From contig NZ_JBHSBI010000024.1 in the NCBI RefSeq assembly GCF_042650645.1, positions 1 to 64,000 of the forward strand: a stretch of DNA of 64,000 nucleotides, in the 5' to 3' direction. Shown here one piece after another: positions 23,372 to 31,821 of this stretch (the first letter of the stretch is position 1; the number at the start of each line of letters is the position of its first letter). Below the pieces are notes generated by a model, which was not told the DNA's origin, did no database searches, and saw only the letters and a list, made by a program, of their open reading frames with translations. This stretch comes from Nonomuraea purpurea. GTDB lineage: Bacteria > Actinomycetota > Actinomycetes > Streptosporangiales > Streptosporangiaceae. Both the position numbers and the translations under genes were made by a program.

Positions 23372-24834
23372 TAGCACCAGGGTTTGGTCAGGGCGGTCTG
23401 GATCGTCCAGCGTTCGTGGGTGTGGATCACGTTGATCCGATGGGCCGTGACGTACATGGCCACGCCGAGCGAGATCATGCCAAAAATCGTCGGCCACTGC
23501 CAGACCTCGGGCAGATAGAGGGCAAGGAACCAGGCCTTCTCCTCGAGTCCGGCGAGCTTGAACACCGCCGCCACGAACCCCTGCGGGAACGTCGGGCACC
23601 AGGCCGTGCTCCACAGGAGGACGAGTACGGCCGCCTTCCACCGCGGCATGGTGGGCAGGTTGCCCGCCCAGTGCTGGGGCAGAACCCTGGGCAGGTCGAT
23701 CGTCACGGTCGTGGGGCCGCCGGGAGGGCTGTTCAGGGCGAGCACCCCGTCGAAGGCGGCCAGGCGCCGCTCGATGCCGATCAGGCCGCTGCCCTTGGCC
23801 GGGTCGGCGCCGCCCATGCCGTCGTCGGTGACCGTGACGCGCAGGTTGGTGCCATTGGAGCTGATGTCGATCGTGGCGTGGCCGGCGTCGCCGTGCCGCG
23901 CGGCGTTGGAGAGCAGTTCGCTGACGGCGAAGTAGACGGCGGCCTCGACCGGCGCCTCGGGCCGGTGCGCCAGGTCGACCTCCACGTCCACCCGCATCGG
24001 GCTGTCGATCGCCAGCGCGCGCACGGCGTCGGCCAGCCCGCGTTCGGCCAGGACGGGCGGGTGGATGCCCCTGATGACCCTGCGCAGCTCGGTCAGCGTC
24101 TCGGAGGAGGCGTCCCTGGCCTTGGCCAGCAGTGCCTTGGCCGCCGTGGGGTCCTGGTCGACGAGCTGCTCGACCGCGCCCAGCGTCATGCCGATGGCCA
24201 CGAGCCTGGCCTGGGTGCCGTCGTGCAGGTCACGCTCGATCCTGCGCATCTCGGCCGCCTGGGAGTCGGCGGCCAGGTTCCTGGTGCGCCGCAGGTGGCT
24301 CACCTGGCCGGCCAGGCGGCTGGCCTTGGTCGAGCCCAGCAGGAGCTCGCTCCAGAGGGCGTACAGGCGCAGGCCGCGCGCGGGCAGCAGGACGAACAGC
24401 GGCAGCAGCCCCGCCTTCACCGCCGGGTCGAGCACCAGCCAGAGCGAGTCGCGCCAGGTCGCCGGGTCGGTGAGCAGCCATCTCCACCGGTCGTTCCACG
24501 CCGGGAACCTCGGGGTCCTGTAGAGAGTGCGGTTCGAGCGGTACATGCCGTCGGCCTGCGGAACAGGCGGGGGCGGTTTGGGCAGGTAGGGGCTCTCGAT
24601 GTCGATGTCGGTCCACCTGCGCATCAAGCGCCGGTTGAGCTCGGCCAGCGACCTTACGAGCTGCGCCTGCGGCGGGAAGAGGAAGACCAGACCCAGAGCG
24701 AACGACAGCAGCAGCGCGAGCGCCGCGAGCGCGAGCGCGGGCACCTCGACGACGAGCAGCGCGAGCAGCGCCGACACCTGGCCAAGCCTTCTGAGCATGC
24801 CTTCAGTTTGCGGCAACGGAACCCTCGCGGTCAC
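23371..24834 (-). CDS. sensor histidine kinase (HisKA_3 type)
   Basis: Membrane kinase of about 487 residues. The N-terminal hydrophobic region is at about 15-55, a further membrane segment is near 150, and the dimerisation/phospho-acceptor box is RRIERDLHDGTQARLVAIGM with the phosphorylated His. The ATPase domain has SELLSNAARHGDAGH and DDGMGG. An unusual C-terminal pair of membrane segments follows the ATPase domain (KAAVLVLLWSTAW; FGMISLGVAMYVTAH). The GTG at 24834 is chosen because TATCTA lies 6 nt upstream; starts at 24849 and 24798 are alternatives. Confidence 0.9.
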   Translation of the reverse strand: MTARVPLPQTEGMLRRLGQVSALLALLVVEVPALALAALALLLSFALGLVFLFPPQAQLVRSLAELNRRLMRRWTDIDIESPYLPKPPPPVPQADGMYRSNRTLYRTPRFPAWNDRWRWLLTDPATWRDSLWLVLDPAVKAGLLPLFVLLPARGLRLYALWSELLLGSTKASRLAGQVSHLRRTRNLAADSQAAEMRRIERDLHDGTQARLVAIGMTLGAVEQLVDQDPTAAKALLAKARDASSETLTELRRVIRGIHPPVLAERGLADAVRALAIDSPMRVDVEVDLAHRPEAPVEAAVYFAVSELLSNAARHGDAGHATIDISSNGTNLRVTVTDDGMGGADPAKGSGLIGIERRLAAFDGVLALNSPPGGPTTVTIDLPRVLPQHWAGNLPTMPRWKAAVLVLLWSTAWCPTFPQGFVAAVFKLAGLEEKAWFLALYLPEVWQWPTIFGMISLGVAMYVTAHRINVIHTHERWTIQTALTKPWC

Positions 24835-24840
24835 TGCACC

Positions 24841-24846
24841 TAGATA
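24841..24846 (-). promoter_or_regulatory. -10-like hexamer TATCTA, possible leaderless promoter for the histidine kinase
   Basis: On the minus strand TATCTA is 6 nt before the GTG at 24834. It lacks the final T of the consensus. Confidence 0.3.
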
Positions 24847-24894
24847 CACCCTTGCCGGGCAGCTAACGCGATTCCCCTACAAACCACGCGTTTC

Positions 24895-24900
24895 TAGCGT
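24895..24900 (+). promoter_or_regulatory. -10 hexamer TAGCGT, leaderless promoter for the ABC exporter
   Basis: TAGCGT is 7 nt before the ATG at 24908 with no ribosome-binding site between them. The divergent kinase promoter is about 50 bp away. Confidence 0.5.
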
Positions 24901-24907
24901 TTAACGC

Positions 24908-25813
24908 ATGAAACTCATCGAGGTCAGGAACCTGCGCAAGCAGTACCCGAACCACCTGGCGGTCGACGATGTGTCCTTCGAGGTGGCAGAAGGCGAGATC
25001 TTCGGCATCCTCGGCCCGAACGGCGCCGGCAAGACCACCACCGTCGAATGCATCGCGGGCCTGCGGGCGCGCGACGGCGGCACCGTACGCGTGGCCGGAC
25101 TGGACCCGAACCAGGACCGGGACGAACTGCGCCAGGTGCTGGGCATGCAACTGCAGAGCGCGGCGCTGCCGGAGAAGATCAAGGTGTGGGAGGCCATGGA
25201 CCTCTACGCCTCCTTCTACCCGGACCCGGCGAACTGGTCGGAACTGCTCGACCGGGTCGGACTGACCGGCAAGCGCGACAGCGCGTTCAAGAAGCTCTCG
25301 GGCGGGCAGCGCCAGCGGTTGTCCGTGGCGCTGGCCCTGGTCGGCCGGCCACGTGTCGCGGTGCTCGACGAGCTGACGACCGGGCTCGACCCGCAGGCCC
25401 GCAGGGACACCTGGGAGCTGGTCCAGCAGGTGCGCGATTCGGGCGTGACGATCGTGCTCGTCACGCACTTCATGGAGGAGGCCGAGCGGCTCTGCGACAG
25501 GCTCGCGCTCATCGACGCGGGCAGGGTCGTCGCCACCGACACGCCCTCCGGGCTCATCGCGCAGGTGGGTGAGGAGCAGCGGGTGCGGTTCAGGCCGTCG
25601 GCGCCCGTCGCGGACGAGGTGCTGCTCGCCGTCCCCGAGGTAAGCCAGGTCGCAAGGAGCGGCGACCAGGTCGTCGTCACCGGCTCGGGCAACCTCGCCC
25701 CCGCCGTGACCCTCGCCCTCGCCCGGCACCAGATCGTTCCAGGAGACCTGCGGATCGAGCGGGCCACGCTGGACGACGCGTTCCTCGCGCTCACCGGAAG
25801 GAAACTGGCATGA
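24908..25813 (+). CDS. ABC-2 exporter ATP-binding protein
   Basis: A 301-residue ATPase. Walker A is GPNGAGKTTT, the signature is LSGGQRQRLSVALALVG, Walker B is VAVLDELTTGLDPQARR and the switch His is in VLVTHF. The C-terminal extension (from about 220) is like that of drug-resistance DrrA/NatA-type ATPases. It overlaps the permease start by 4 nt (ATGA). With the divergent two-component system it forms a typical sense-and-export unit; the exported compound is unknown. Confidence 0.93.
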   Translation: MKLIEVRNLRKQYPNHLAVDDVSFEVAEGEIFGILGPNGAGKTTTVECIAGLRARDGGTVRVAGLDPNQDRDELRQVLGMQLQSAALPEKIKVWEAMDLYASFYPDPANWSELLDRVGLTGKRDSAFKKLSGGQRQRLSVALALVGRPRVAVLDELTTGLDPQARRDTWELVQQVRDSGVTIVLVTHFMEEAERLCDRLALIDAGRVVATDTPSGLIAQVGEEQRVRFRPSAPVADEVLLAVPEVSQVARSGDQVVVTGSGNLAPAVTLALARHQIVPGDLRIERATLDDAFLALTGRKLA

Positions 25814-26538
25814 AGCTGCTCGTTCTGGAGGCCAAGCTGCACCTGCGGGAGTGGCCGCAGCTGCTGTTCACCATCGGTCTGCCGGTCGCCCTGCTGGTCG
25901 TGCTGGGGCTCAGCATCCCGGGCATGACCGAGCTGGGCGAGTCAGGCGAAAGGGCCGTGGACACGCAGTTGCCCAGCATCATGCTGCTCCTCTCGCTGCT
26001 GATCACGGCGTGCACCGTGGTGCCCGGGGTGCTCGCCGCCTACCGCGAGCAGGGGGTACTGCGGCGCATGTCCACCACACCGGTGCATCCCGTGCGGGTG
26101 CTGGGCGCACAGCTCCTGATCAACCTGGCCGGCGGTGTCGTGTCCACGGCGATCCTGATCGTGGCGAGCTCGCTGGCATTCGGGACGGCGGTGCCGCGGC
26201 AGTGGGCGTGGTTCGTCGTGGTCTTCCTGCTCGGCTCGGCCGCGTTGATGGCCATGGGGCTGGTGATCGCCGCCGTCGCGCCCAACGCCAAGACCGCGCC
26301 GGGGATCGGGTCGGTGGTCATGATGCCGCTCATGCTCCTCGGCGGGGTCTGGATCCCTCGGGAGCTCATGCCGGACGCGCTCAGGACGGTCAGCGACTAC
26401 TCGGTGGCGGGGCCGCTCGCGCAGGCGCTGAGGGACACCTGGGCGGGACAGGCCCCGCAGCCTGTCCACCTGCTCGTCGTCGCCGCAGGGCTGGTGATCT
26501 TCGGCGGGCTGGCCGTGCGCCTGTTCCGGTGGGAGTGA
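25810..26538 (+). CDS. ABC-2 type permease
   Basis: A 242-residue membrane protein with six hydrophobic segments (for example LLFTIGLPVALLVVLGLSI, IMLLLSLLITACTVVPGVLA, FVVVFLLGSAALMAMGLVIA). It has the ABC-2 hallmark VLRRMSTTPVHPVRVLGAQL after helix 2 and LLGGVWIPRELMPD before the last helix. It forms the exporter with the preceding ATPase. It converges on the SMP-30 gene with 2 bp between the stops. Confidence 0.92.
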   Translation: MKLLVLEAKLHLREWPQLLFTIGLPVALLVVLGLSIPGMTELGESGERAVDTQLPSIMLLLSLLITACTVVPGVLAAYREQGVLRRMSTTPVHPVRVLGAQLLINLAGGVVSTAILIVASSLAFGTAVPRQWAWFVVVFLLGSAALMAMGLVIAAVAPNAKTAPGIGSVVMMPLMLLGGVWIPRELMPDALRTVSDYSVAGPLAQALRDTWAGQAPQPVHLLVVAAGLVIFGGLAVRLFRWE

Positions 26539-26540
26539 GG

Positions 26541-27467
26541 TCAGCGCCCGGCCCAGACCGGGCGCGCGCCGGTGACGTTGGTCATCAGGGAGTAGAGCGA
26601 GGAGGAGGCCGTGATGAACATGCGGTTGCGCTTGAGCCCGCCGAAGACCAGGTTGGCCACGGACTCGGGCAGTTTGAGCCGGCCGATCAGCGTGCCGTCG
26701 GGGTCGAAGCAGAGCACGGCCTTGCCCGCCGCGGCCCAGACGCGGCCGGTGTCGTCGAGCCGCATGCCGTCGAACTTGTCCTGGTCTGTGCCCTCGGCGA
26801 AGACCTTTCCGCCGCTCAGCGTGCCGTCCCCGCGCACGTCGAACACCCTCAGGTGCTTCGCCCGCGTGTCGGCCACGTACAGGCGGCTCTCGTCCAGCGA
26901 GAACGCCAGGCCGTTGGGCCGCGCGAAGTCGTCGGCCACGATCCGCACCTCGCCCGTCACCGGGTCGACGCGGTAGACGTGGCAGCCGTCGATCTCCTGC
27001 TCGGCGGCGACGCCCTCGTAGTTGCCGATGATCCCGTACGGCGGGTCGGTGAACCAGACGGAGCCGTCCGAGCGGACGACCACGTCGTTGGGGCTGTTGA
27101 GCCGCTTGCCCTCCCAGCGGTCGGCGATCACCGTGATCGAGCCGTCGTGCTCGGTGCGGGTGACGCGGCGGGCGCCCTGCTCGCAGGAGATCAGCCGGCC
27201 CTCGCGGTCGAGGGTGTTGCCGTTGACGTAGCCGGAGGGCACGCGGAACGGGCCCACCGCGCCGGTCATCTCGTCCCAGCGCAACATCCGCTCGTTGGGG
27301 ATGTCGCTCCAGACCAGGAACCGGCCCGCGGGGAAGTAGACCGGGCCCTCGGCCCAGCGGGTGCCCGTGTAGAGCCGCTCGACCAGGCCGTCTCCGCCGA
27401 CCGTGGTGAACCGCTCGTCCAAGGCCTCGAACTCAGAGGGGATCGTGTCCATCATGCCGTCCACCAT
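26541..27467 (-). CDS. SMP-30/gluconolactonase family protein
   Basis: A 308-residue six-bladed propeller of the SMP-30/gluconolaconase/LRE family. Metal-site motifs are present: EGPVYFPAGRFLVWSDIPN (first-blade Glu), NGNTLDREGRLISCE, RLNSPNDVVVRSDGSVWFTD (Asn and Asp) and FARPNGLAFSLDESRLYVAD. It probably hydrolyses a sugar lactone or related ester. The nearby in-frame ATGs at 27455 and 27452 are alternative starts. It is divergent from the Lrp gene. Confidence 0.9.
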   Translation of the reverse strand: MVDGMMDTIPSEFEALDERFTTVGGDGLVERLYTGTRWAEGPVYFPAGRFLVWSDIPNERMLRWDEMTGAVGPFRVPSGYVNGNTLDREGRLISCEQGARRVTRTEHDGSITVIADRWEGKRLNSPNDVVVRSDGSVWFTDPPYGIIGNYEGVAAEQEIDGCHVYRVDPVTGEVRIVADDFARPNGLAFSLDESRLYVADTRAKHLRVFDVRGDGTLSGGKVFAEGTDQDKFDGMRLDDTGRVWAAAGKAVLCFDPDGTLIGRLKLPESVANLVFGGLKRNRMFITASSSLYSLMTNVTGARPVWAGR

Positions 27468-27499
27468 ACGCCGTTCGGTCTATCCGGCATATCGCAAGA

Positions 27500-27505
27500 T
27501 AACAT
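27500..27505 (+). promoter_or_regulatory. -10 hexamer TAACAT, leaderless promoter for the Lrp gene
   Basis: TAACAT ends 6 nt before the GTG at 27512, with no ribosome-binding site. Confidence 0.5.
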
Positions 27506-27511
27506 TTGGCC

Positions 27512-27943
27512 GTGGACGATATCGACAGGACACTCATCAGTCTGCTCCAGGAGGACGCGACGCGGTCGTACGCGGTGCTCGGTCAGGCGGTGGGGCTGTC
27601 CGGCGGGGCCGCGCACGAGCGGGTGCGCAAGCTGCGCGAACGCGGCGTGATCAGGCGCACCACGATCGAGGTGGACCAGGAGGCGCTCGGGCGCACGGTG
27701 ACGGCGTACGTGCTGGTCGACGGCAGCACGTGGATGGGCGACAGCGCCGACCGGCTGGCGGCGATCCCCGAGATCGAGGAGGCGCACGTCATCGCGGGCC
27801 CCGCGTCCGTGCTGCTCAAGGTCCGCACGAGCAGCACACAACAGTTGCAGGACGTGCTGCGCCGGGTCTTCTCGGTGGACGGCGTGACCGGGACCCAGAC
27901 CGTCGTCGTCCTCGAAACCTTCTTCGAACGCACCCTCAAGTAA
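27512..27943 (+). CDS. Lrp/AsnC-family transcriptional regulator
   Basis: A 143-residue regulator. The N-terminal HTH (VDDIDRTLISLLQEDATRSY, LSGGAAHERVRKLRERGVIR) is followed by the ligand-sensing RAM domain (VTAYVLVDGS, IPEIEEAHVIAGPASVLLKV, TQTVVVLETFFER). The GTG at 27512 is preferred because a -10 box lies 6 nt upstream. The effector is unknown; Lrp proteins usually sense amino acids. SoxR follows 9 bp later but may have its own promoter. Confidence 0.9.
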   Translation: MDDIDRTLISLLQEDATRSYAVLGQAVGLSGGAAHERVRKLRERGVIRRTTIEVDQEALGRTVTAYVLVDGSTWMGDSADRLAAIPEIEEAHVIAGPASVLLKVRTSSTQQLQDVLRRVFSVDGVTGTQTVVVLETFFERTLK

Positions 27944-27946
27944 TCT
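27941..27946 (+). promoter_or_regulatory. -10 hexamer TAATCT for soxR, overlapping the lrp stop codon
   Basis: TAATCT begins with the TAA of the preceding gene and ends 6 nt before the ATG at 27953. It suggests an independent leaderless soxR transcript. Confidence 0.45.
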
Positions 27947-27952
27947 CTAGGT

Positions 27953-28450
27953 ATGACCGTCGCGTGGAACACCAAGGAGCTCACAGTCGGCCAGCTCGCA
28001 GAACGCAGCGGCGTCGCCGTCTCCGCTCTGCACTTCTACGAGGCCAAGGGCCTGATCACCAGCCGGCGGACGGCCGGGAACCAGCGCCGCTACCCCCGTG
28101 ACAGCCTGCGCAGGGTGGCCTTCATCAGGCTGGCGCAGCGCATCGGCATCCCCCTGAAAACGATCAAGGATGCCCTGGCCGAGCTGCCCGACGAGCGCAC
28201 CCCCAACCGCGAGGACTGGGCCCATCTGTCGGCCGCCTGGCGGGGTGAGCTCGACGACCGCATCGAGCAGCTCCAGCGGCTGCGCGACGACCTCACCGAC
28301 TGCATCGGGTGCGGGTGCCTGTCGCTGGATCGCTGCCCGGTGGCCAACCCGCACGACCGGCTCGGGGAGGAGGGGCCGGGGGCGCGGCGCATCGACACGC
28401 ATCTGTCACCGCCGCAAACCTGCCGCCTCACCCCTTCGGCGACCTGCTAG
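27953..28450 (+). CDS. soxR: redox-sensitive MerR-family activator SoxR
   Basis: A 165-residue regulator. The MerR HTH is TVGQLAERSGVAVSALHFYE with AKGLI..RRTAGNQRRYPRD. The [2Fe-2S] cluster motif C-x2-C-x-C-x5-C is complete (C117, C120, C122, C128). In actinomycetes SoxR senses redox-active compounds and controls a few exporters and oxidoreductases. The C-terminal tail after the cluster is longer than in enterobacteria. No SoxR target box was identified. Confidence 0.94.
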   Translation: MTVAWNTKELTVGQLAERSGVAVSALHFYEAKGLITSRRTAGNQRRYPRDSLRRVAFIRLAQRIGIPLKTIKDALAELPDERTPNREDWAHLSAAWRGELDDRIEQLQRLRDDLTDCIGCGCLSLDRCPVANPHDRLGEEGPGARRIDTHLSPPQTCRLTPSATC

Positions 28451-28484
28451 CCCCCGGGGCTTCTTCGGCTGCGCGGGCCTTCAT

Positions 28485-28512
28485 CCGGGGAGGGCGGACG
28501 TGCCCTCCCCGG
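28485..28512. terminator. bidirectional hairpin between soxR and the stress-protein gene
   Basis: CCGGGGAGGGC (28485-28495) and GCCCTCCCCGG (28502-28512) form a perfect 11-bp stem between convergent genes. Confidence 0.6.
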
Positions 28513-28520
28513 GCGAGCTC

Positions 28521-28976
28521 TCAGCGGGACGTGGCCTTCACCGGGGGGACGATGAGGGTCGGGCGGTTGGCGTGGTGCAGCACGTGGTTGGAGACGCTGC
28601 CGAGCAGCACCGACCTGACCCCGGCCAGACCACGCGACCCCGTGACGATCAACGAAGCGTCGACCTCGTCGGCCACGTCCACGATCGTCTTCCAGATCGA
28701 CTCGTTGTCGGCCACCGCCCGATAGCTCACCTCGGACAACCCGGCCGCCATCGCCAGCTCCGCCCCCTCCCTGGCATGCTGCTCGGCCTGGGCGTGGGCC
28801 TCGTCCTCGGTGCCGGGGTCGATCGCGCCTGCGGCCAGCGGATACTTCCTGAGCTGCACGAGCAGCGGCTCCCACACCGTGACGACGAGCGTGGGCTGAG
28901 CGGCGAGATGCTTGGCGGCGAACTCGATCGCGCCGCGCGAGTCCGCCGAGCCGTCATAGGCGACGAGGATGGTCAT
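28521..28976 (-). CDS. universal stress protein (UspA family)
   Basis: A 151-residue single Usp domain. It opens MTILVAYDGSADSRGAIEFA and ends with the ATP-binding motif TGSRGLAGVRSVLLGSVSNH (G-x2-G-x9-G-S type). The ATG at 28976 has GAAGGGA at a good distance; a start 7 codons earlier is possible. It probably binds ATP and acts in stress physiology. Confidence 0.92.
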   Translation of the reverse strand: MTILVAYDGSADSRGAIEFAAKHLAAQPTLVVTVWEPLLVQLRKYPLAAGAIDPGTEDEAHAQAEQHAREGAELAMAAGLSEVSYRAVADNESIWKTIVDVADEVDASLIVTGSRGLAGVRSVLLGSVSNHVLHHANRPTLIVPPVKATSR

Positions 28977-29167
28977 GATGTTCTTCCCTTCGCTCATTCA
29001 TCCGCTAGAGCAACGGGACGATCAGCAGCCATTCCGGCAGCTGCTGTCTGCTCCGTCACATCCCCTTCCGACGACTGTCGGACCGTTGATGTACGGTCCA
29101 CGAACGACCGGGCGCCGATCGTCGCCGCGCCGTCATATGAACCCATTGCCTGCAGAGACGAGGGGCC

Positions 29168-29848
29168 GTGCACACAGAGCGCTTGGAGATCGAGCGGCAG
29201 CATTTCACGGACACGAATGTCATCGGTTCTGGCCGCACGATCGGGCCTGCCCGGCTGGATCGATGCGAGTTCGTTTACTGCCGGATCGTCCAGGACGACG
29301 ATCCCGGTTACGGCCTGGTGGTTCGTGACGTCGTCGCCAGCCGATGCGCGCTGCGGGGAAGCGTCGTGCGCGGGGTGCGCTTCGAGGACGTGCTGGTGGA
29401 TCGGACCACCACCACGGGAATGATCCATTTGGAAGCGTGCTTGTTCCGCCACGTGACCTTACGTGGCCCGGTGAACTCCATGATGACGATACCTCCCTCC
29501 ATCGTGCCCGCCGAGCTGCGCGACGCCTTCACCGCCAACGCCGTCGCCTTCTACCGTGACGTCGACTGGGCGCTGGACATCTCGGAGGCCAAGTTCACGG
29601 AGGCGAGCTTCTACTGGGTGCCCGGCGAGCTGGTGAAGAGAGATCCGGCCACGCAGTTCCTGCTGCGGAGATCGTCATTCGAAGGTGTCGATCTTTCGAC
29701 CCTGCCCATTGGGGCGCGGATCGCCATTGACCACTTCAGGTACACACCATTTGACAACATTGTCGCCGTCGCACCGACACGGTCCAAGCACGCCGCAGAA
29801 CGCCTCGACGAGCTCGAAGAGCTTCGACGCCGCGGGCTGGCCGAGTGA
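29168..29848 (+). CDS. pentapeptide-repeat-like hypothetical protein
   Basis: A 226-residue protein with strings of short residues in an F/L-centred rhythm (FTDTNVIGSGRTIGPARLDR, CEFVYCRIVQ, ASRCALRGSVVRGVRFEDVL, ACLFRHVTLRG, then FTEASFYWV and RRSSFEGVDLSTL). This is consistent with a right-handed beta-helix. The repeats are degenerate, so the fold is an inference. The GTG follows a GAGGGG. The function is unknown. Confidence 0.6.
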   Translation: MHTERLEIERQHFTDTNVIGSGRTIGPARLDRCEFVYCRIVQDDDPGYGLVVRDVVASRCALRGSVVRGVRFEDVLVDRTTTTGMIHLEACLFRHVTLRGPVNSMMTIPPSIVPAELRDAFTANAVAFYRDVDWALDISEAKFTEASFYWVPGELVKRDPATQFLLRRSSFEGVDLSTLPIGARIAIDHFRYTPFDNIVAVAPTRSKHAAERLDELEELRRRGLAE

Positions 29849-29887
29849 TGCAGGGTCCGTAAATCTTGTTACCGGGGTGTTCGGCCG

Positions 29888-30448
29888 GTGAGAAGATCGG
29901 GGGTGCTCCGAATAGCGAAAGCAGTGCTCGCAAGATTGCCGGAACCGCTGCACGCACTTGCGCTGAAGCACCATGAACTGCTGAAGTTCGCGGTGGTCGG
30001 TGGAACAGCGTTCTTAGTGGACAACACGGTGTTCTATGGGCTGAAGCTCACCGTTTTGGAACCGAAGCCGGTGACCGCGAAGATCATCGCGGTGCTCGTG
30101 GCGACGATCGTGTCCTACGTGTTGAACCGCGAATGGTCGTTCCGGACCAGGGGCGGCCGCGAGCGCCGTCACGAGGCGGCGCTGTTCTTCCTGGTCAGTG
30201 GCGTCGGTCTGGTGCTCAGCTCCGCGCCGCTGTGGATCTCCCGGTACGTATTTCACCTGGAGACCCCGGATGTGAGCCTGGCGACCCAGGAGATCGCCGA
30301 CTTCATGAGCGCGCAGATCATCGGCACGCTGATCGCCATGGTCTTCCGCTTCTGGGCGCTCCGGAAGTGGGTCTTCCCCGACGAGAAGGCCCAGTCCGGC
30401 AGCGTGCGGCTGGCTCCCGCTCCCGATTCCGCGGACGAGGCGGCTTGA
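29888..30448 (+). CDS. GtrA-family membrane protein
   Basis: A 186-residue protein with four transmembrane helices and the GtrA signature (ELLKFAVVGGTAFLVDNTVF, ...ATIVSYVLNREWSFR, and FRFWALRKWVF at the end). GtrA proteins are thought to move lipid-linked sugars across the membrane or assist that process. No glycosyltransferase gene adjoins it here. Confidence 0.88.
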   Translation: MRRSGVLRIAKAVLARLPEPLHALALKHHELLKFAVVGGTAFLVDNTVFYGLKLTVLEPKPVTAKIIAVLVATIVSYVLNREWSFRTRGGRERRHEAALFFLVSGVGLVLSSAPLWISRYVFHLETPDVSLATQEIADFMSAQIIGTLIAMVFRFWALRKWVFPDEKAQSGSVRLAPAPDSADEAA

Positions 30449-30486
30449 TGGCAGCCAGTCCAGAAGCCGTTTCGGCGGCTGAGGCT

Positions 30487-31179
30487 TCAGGGGTTGCGCG
30501 GCTCGTAGACGCCGGCCGTGTAGGAGCCGCCCGGGTACTGGGCGGCCAGCCTGTCCGCGACCTTGCGATCCATCAGCCCGAAGGCCGTGTACTTACCCTC
30601 GCAGGTGGGCTCGAAGTCACAGTCAGGACCTTCGACCGCATTGACGGGAACGTCTGGCGCGAACACCCAGTACTCCACCGTCTGCGGCTTGCTCATCCAC
30701 TCCTTCGCGCCCGTGATCCGGGTCTCCACCACCGGAGGATTGTCACACTTCTTGAACCCGCTCGACGTCGCCCCGCCGGACTCCGCGCGGAAGAAGTACA
30801 TGCTGCCAGGCACAGCGCATTTCACCCAGATGCCCACGGTGGCACTTCTGGGCTGGTACGTCAGCGCGGTCGAAGGCGACCGGCCCGGCTGCTCGGCGAC
30901 GAGGGCAAGATTGTGCTCCCCGACCCGCACGGTCTGCGGCAACCCCGTCCCCCCGTTGGCCGCGGGCGCCGGTGCGGGCACGGCCGTGGTCGTCGCCGCC
31001 GGAATCATCAACAGGGCCGCCGCCAGTGCGGCCCCCGCCGCCCCGAGGCCGATCCCGGCCCTGCGCGCCCGGATCCGCCTGCCCCGCCGCGCGAAGGCGG
31101 CCGGATCGAGCCGCCCGCCCGGTCCCTGCTCGCTGCGCTCGGCGAGCAGCGTGTGTAGGTCACGCTCGCTGTAGGTCAT
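30487..31179 (-). CDS. membrane-anchored protein coupled to an ECF sigma gene
   Basis: A 230-residue protein. The cytoplasmic N-terminus is YSERDLHTLLAERSEQ...AFARRGRRIRARRA, with one transmembrane helix (about 42-60) and an extracytoplasmic C-terminal domain with four cysteines (VKCAVPG, KKCDNPP, PDCDFEPTCEG). It overlaps the sigma-factor stop as ATGA. Its position and topology fit an anti-sigma factor or regulator, but it lacks the Hx3Cx2C zinc motif of typical ones. I do not recognise a family. Confidence 0.7.
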   Translation of the reverse strand: MTYSERDLHTLLAERSEQGPGGRLDPAAFARRGRRIRARRAGIGLGAAGAALAAALLMIPAATTTAVPAPAPAANGGTGLPQTVRVGEHNLALVAEQPGRSPSTALTYQPRSATVGIWVKCAVPGSMYFFRAESGGATSSGFKKCDNPPVVETRITGAKEWMSKPQTVEYWVFAPDVPVNAVEGPDCDFEPTCEGKYTAFGLMDRKVADRLAAQYPGGSYTAGVYEPRNP

Positions 31180-31667
31180 CGTCCCGCTCCCGTGGTCTGG
31201 ATCTCCGAATTCACGCGCAGTCGTGCCAGCGCCCGGCTGAGTTGCGTCTTCACTGTTCCGAGGGAGCAGCCGAGGGCGTCGGCGCATTGCTGCAGGGTCA
31301 GCTCGTCGAAGTAGTGCAGGACGACCACCGCCCGTTGGCGCTTGGACAGCGCTCTGATCGCCGTCCACAACACGTCGCGCTCGTCGGCGTCGCTCGCGAA
31401 GTCCGACGGATCGGCCCTGTCCGGCAGCTGCCGGTGCGGCAGCTCGTTCTGCCAGCGCCTGCGCCACCAGGAGGCGTGGGTGTTGGCGAGGATCCGGTAG
31501 ACGTACGGGTCGGGGTTCCCCTCGATCCGCGACCAGGCCATCCAGGCTTTGGTCAGAGCCGTCTGCACCAGATCTTCGGCCGTCGCCCAGTTGCCGGCCA
31601 GCAAATACGCTGTACGACGTAGCCGCTCACCGCGCTGCGCCACGTATTCGGCGAACCCGTCGTCCAT
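31176..31667 (-). CDS. SigE-family ECF RNA polymerase sigma factor
   Basis: A 163-residue sigma-70 family protein. Region 2 is FAEYVAQRGERLRRTAYLLA with GNWATAEDLVQTALTKAWMAW. Region 4 is LSKRQRAVVVLHYFDELTLQ with QCADALGCSLGTVKTQLSRA. It is of the actinobacterial 'SigE' group (short, FxxFV-type opening). The ATG at 31667 has AAGGA upstream; the longer frame reads into the promoter region. Translation is coupled with the downstream membrane protein. Confidence 0.92.
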   Translation of the reverse strand: MDDGFAEYVAQRGERLRRTAYLLAGNWATAEDLVQTALTKAWMAWSRIEGNPDPYVYRILANTHASWWRRRWQNELPHRQLPDRADPSDFASDADERDVLWTAIRALSKRQRAVVVLHYFDELTLQQCADALGCSLGTVKTQLSRALARLRVNSEIQTTGAGR

Positions 31668-31821
31668 GTTCCTTGGTCTCCGTCCTCGATGCTCCGCGGA
31701 TCTATACCGGCCGGCACCGGGGTTTCGGATGACACCGTCTCCGGATTTTTCTCGCCGTGACGAGAAGCACGGAGTGGGACCCCAACATGGCGACATCGAA
31801 ACGCGGACCCCACAGAACGGG

